Source: CAZYWA01 sp964650975 [NCBI: uncultured bacterium]
Lineage (GTDB): Bacteria > JADJOY01
NCBI GenBank assembly: GCA_964650975.1
Contig: CAZYWA010000497.1
Coordinates: forward strand, 1-6,013
DNA length: 6,013 nucleotides
Reading direction: 5' to 3'
Shown here one piece after another: positions 5,224 through 6,013 of this stretch; position 1 is the stretch's first letter; every line of letters begins with the position of its first letter. Made by a program: the position numbers and the translations under genes. The notes under the pieces were generated by a model. It searched no databases, was not told the origin of the DNA, and saw only the letters and a list, made by a program, of their open reading frames with translations.

Positions 5224-6013
5224 GCCGAAAACCCCACTCCCCGCGCCGCGCCGAGCGGCCCGGAGATCGGGACGCGGTCCGCTGCTCGGGTTGTTGCTCT
5301 TGTTCGCGCTCGCCGGTTCGGTGGCGGCCGTCGCGACCGGCCAGTGGTGGCTCGACCAGCCGGCTCAGCCAGGCGCCGCCCCGCGCATCTTCGAGGTGAG
5401 CAAGGGCCAAAGCGTCGCGCAGATCGCCCGCGGTCTCGCGGACGACGGGCTCATCCGTGAGCCAAGGCTGTTCGCGGCCCTGGCACGCTACCGAGGGATC
5501 GACACCAGGATTCGCGCGGGCCAGTACCTGCTCTCGGCGAGCCTTTCACCGCGCCAGGTCCTGCGGCGCCTGGCCGACGGTGAGACCATCCAGATCCGGG
5601 TCACGCTGCCCGAGGGACTCACGCGACGCGATATCGCCCGCGTGCTGGATCTCGCCGGGGTCGTGGGGGAGGACGAGTTCCTGCGCGCGAGCAGCGAGCC
5701 TCGGCTGATCGCGAGCCTCGGTCTCGAGGGAGCCGTGCGAACGCTGGCGGGACGATTCCGCGAGGTGGCCGACCGGGTGCTCACCCCGGCGCTCGCGGCC
5801 CGCGGGCTCAGCCTCAAGCAAGCGGTGACTCTGGCCTCGATCGTGGAGAAGGAGTCAGGACGAGCCGAGGAGCGGCCGTTGATCGCCGCGGTGTTCCTCA
5901 ACCGGCTCGCCAAGGGAATGCGCCTCGAGAGCGACCCGACGGTGATCTACGGAGTCCCCGACTTCGACGGGAACCTGACCAGGGCGCACCTGAGAACCAT
6001 GACCCCTTACAAC
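5201..6013 (+). CDS. mltG: Endolytic murein transglycosylase MltG, 3'-truncated by window edge, lacking the usual FPDTY segment
   Basis: The first 271 codons of an inner-membrane enzyme that cleaves nascent glycan strands and so ends their synthesis. A basic, proline-rich N-terminus precedes one membrane segment (about 28-47). A LysM-like subdomain follows (about 63-127: [16 protein letters not shown], then IRAGQYLLS). The YceG catalytic region includes [16 protein letters not shown] (134-149), [10 protein letters not shown] (211-220, containing the catalytic Glu of the family), [21 protein letters not shown] (231-251) and MTPYN at the window end, the start of the 'T.YNTY' motif. The family's 'LEGY/W-x-FPDTY' block, expected right after LEG at 175-177, is absent: LEG runs directly into [12 protein letters not shown]. 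The reading frame is intact across this point. The start is ATG at 5201, within ruvX. GGAG directly abuts it, too close for a normal Shine-Dalgarno, so coupling to ruvX translation is likely. Full family members are 320-400 residues. Confidence 0.92.
   Translation, partial: MITPAAPEPKTPLPAPRRAARRSGRGPLLGLLLLFALAGSVAAVATGQWWLDQPAQPGAAPRIFEVSKGQSVAQIARGLADDGLIREPRLFAALARYRGIDTRIRAGQYLLSASLSPRQVLRRLADGETIQIRVTLPEGLTRRDIARVLDLAGVVGEDEFLRASSEPRLIASLGLEGAVRTLAGRFREVADRVLTPALAARGLSLKQAVTLASIVEKESGRAEERPLIAAVFLNRLAKGMRLESDPTVIYGVPDFDGNLTRAHLRTMTPYN

Noticed and set aside
5732-6013. mltG as a frameshifted pseudogene
   Set aside because: The frame is continuous from 5201 to the window end and conserved motifs after the gap are intact, so a clean in-frame loss fits better than decay.

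Overview
The window is GC-rich bacterial chromosome, and nearly all of it is coding. Six genes can be recognised in two divergent groups around a 173-base intergenic region (4604-4776). The genes are core bacterial functions: envelope, phospholipid, NAD and RNA metabolism. I see no mobile element, CRISPR array, tRNA or rRNA. An envelope-anchored M23 peptidase of the MepM/ShyA type together with PgpA suggests a Gram-negative-type bacterium. The strong GC bias, the frequent GTG and TTG starts and one apparently leaderless gene fit lineages such as Eisenbacteria, Gemmatimonadota or Myxococcota-like groups. The sequence alone does not fix the phylum.

Leftward group (minus strand, read from 4603 down to 1): a long M23 zinc metallopeptidase with repeated LysM/OapA-like modules, then pgpA (phosphatidylglycerophosphatase A), cinA (two-domain NMN amidohydrolase / MoCF-like protein) and thpR (RNA 2',3'-cyclic phosphodiesterase, cut by the left edge). 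The junctions are 13 bp, 14 bp and a 4-base GTGA overlap, so one polycistronic unit is likely. A good sigma70-type promoter (TTGACA, 18 bp, TATCAT) lies upstream. The M23 gene is preceded by AGGAG at a fitting distance from a TTG start.

Rightward group (plus strand): ruvX/yqgF, then mltG (endolytic murein transglycosylase), overlapping by 23 bases and cut by the right edge. A TATACT box ends eight bases before the ruvX ATG and no ribosome binding site is present, so ruvX is probably translated from a leaderless or nearly leaderless mRNA. An 18-bp imperfect palindrome lies just upstream of that promoter.

Taken together, one short regulatory region feeds two peptidoglycan-cleaving enzymes in opposite directions: the M23 endopeptidase cuts peptide cross-links and MltG cuts glycan strands. 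Each is carried with housekeeping passengers. The two most unusual points are the four-fold amplification of the LysM-like module in the M23 protein, and an apparent clean in-frame loss in MltG of the normally conserved 'GY/WxFPDTY' segment.
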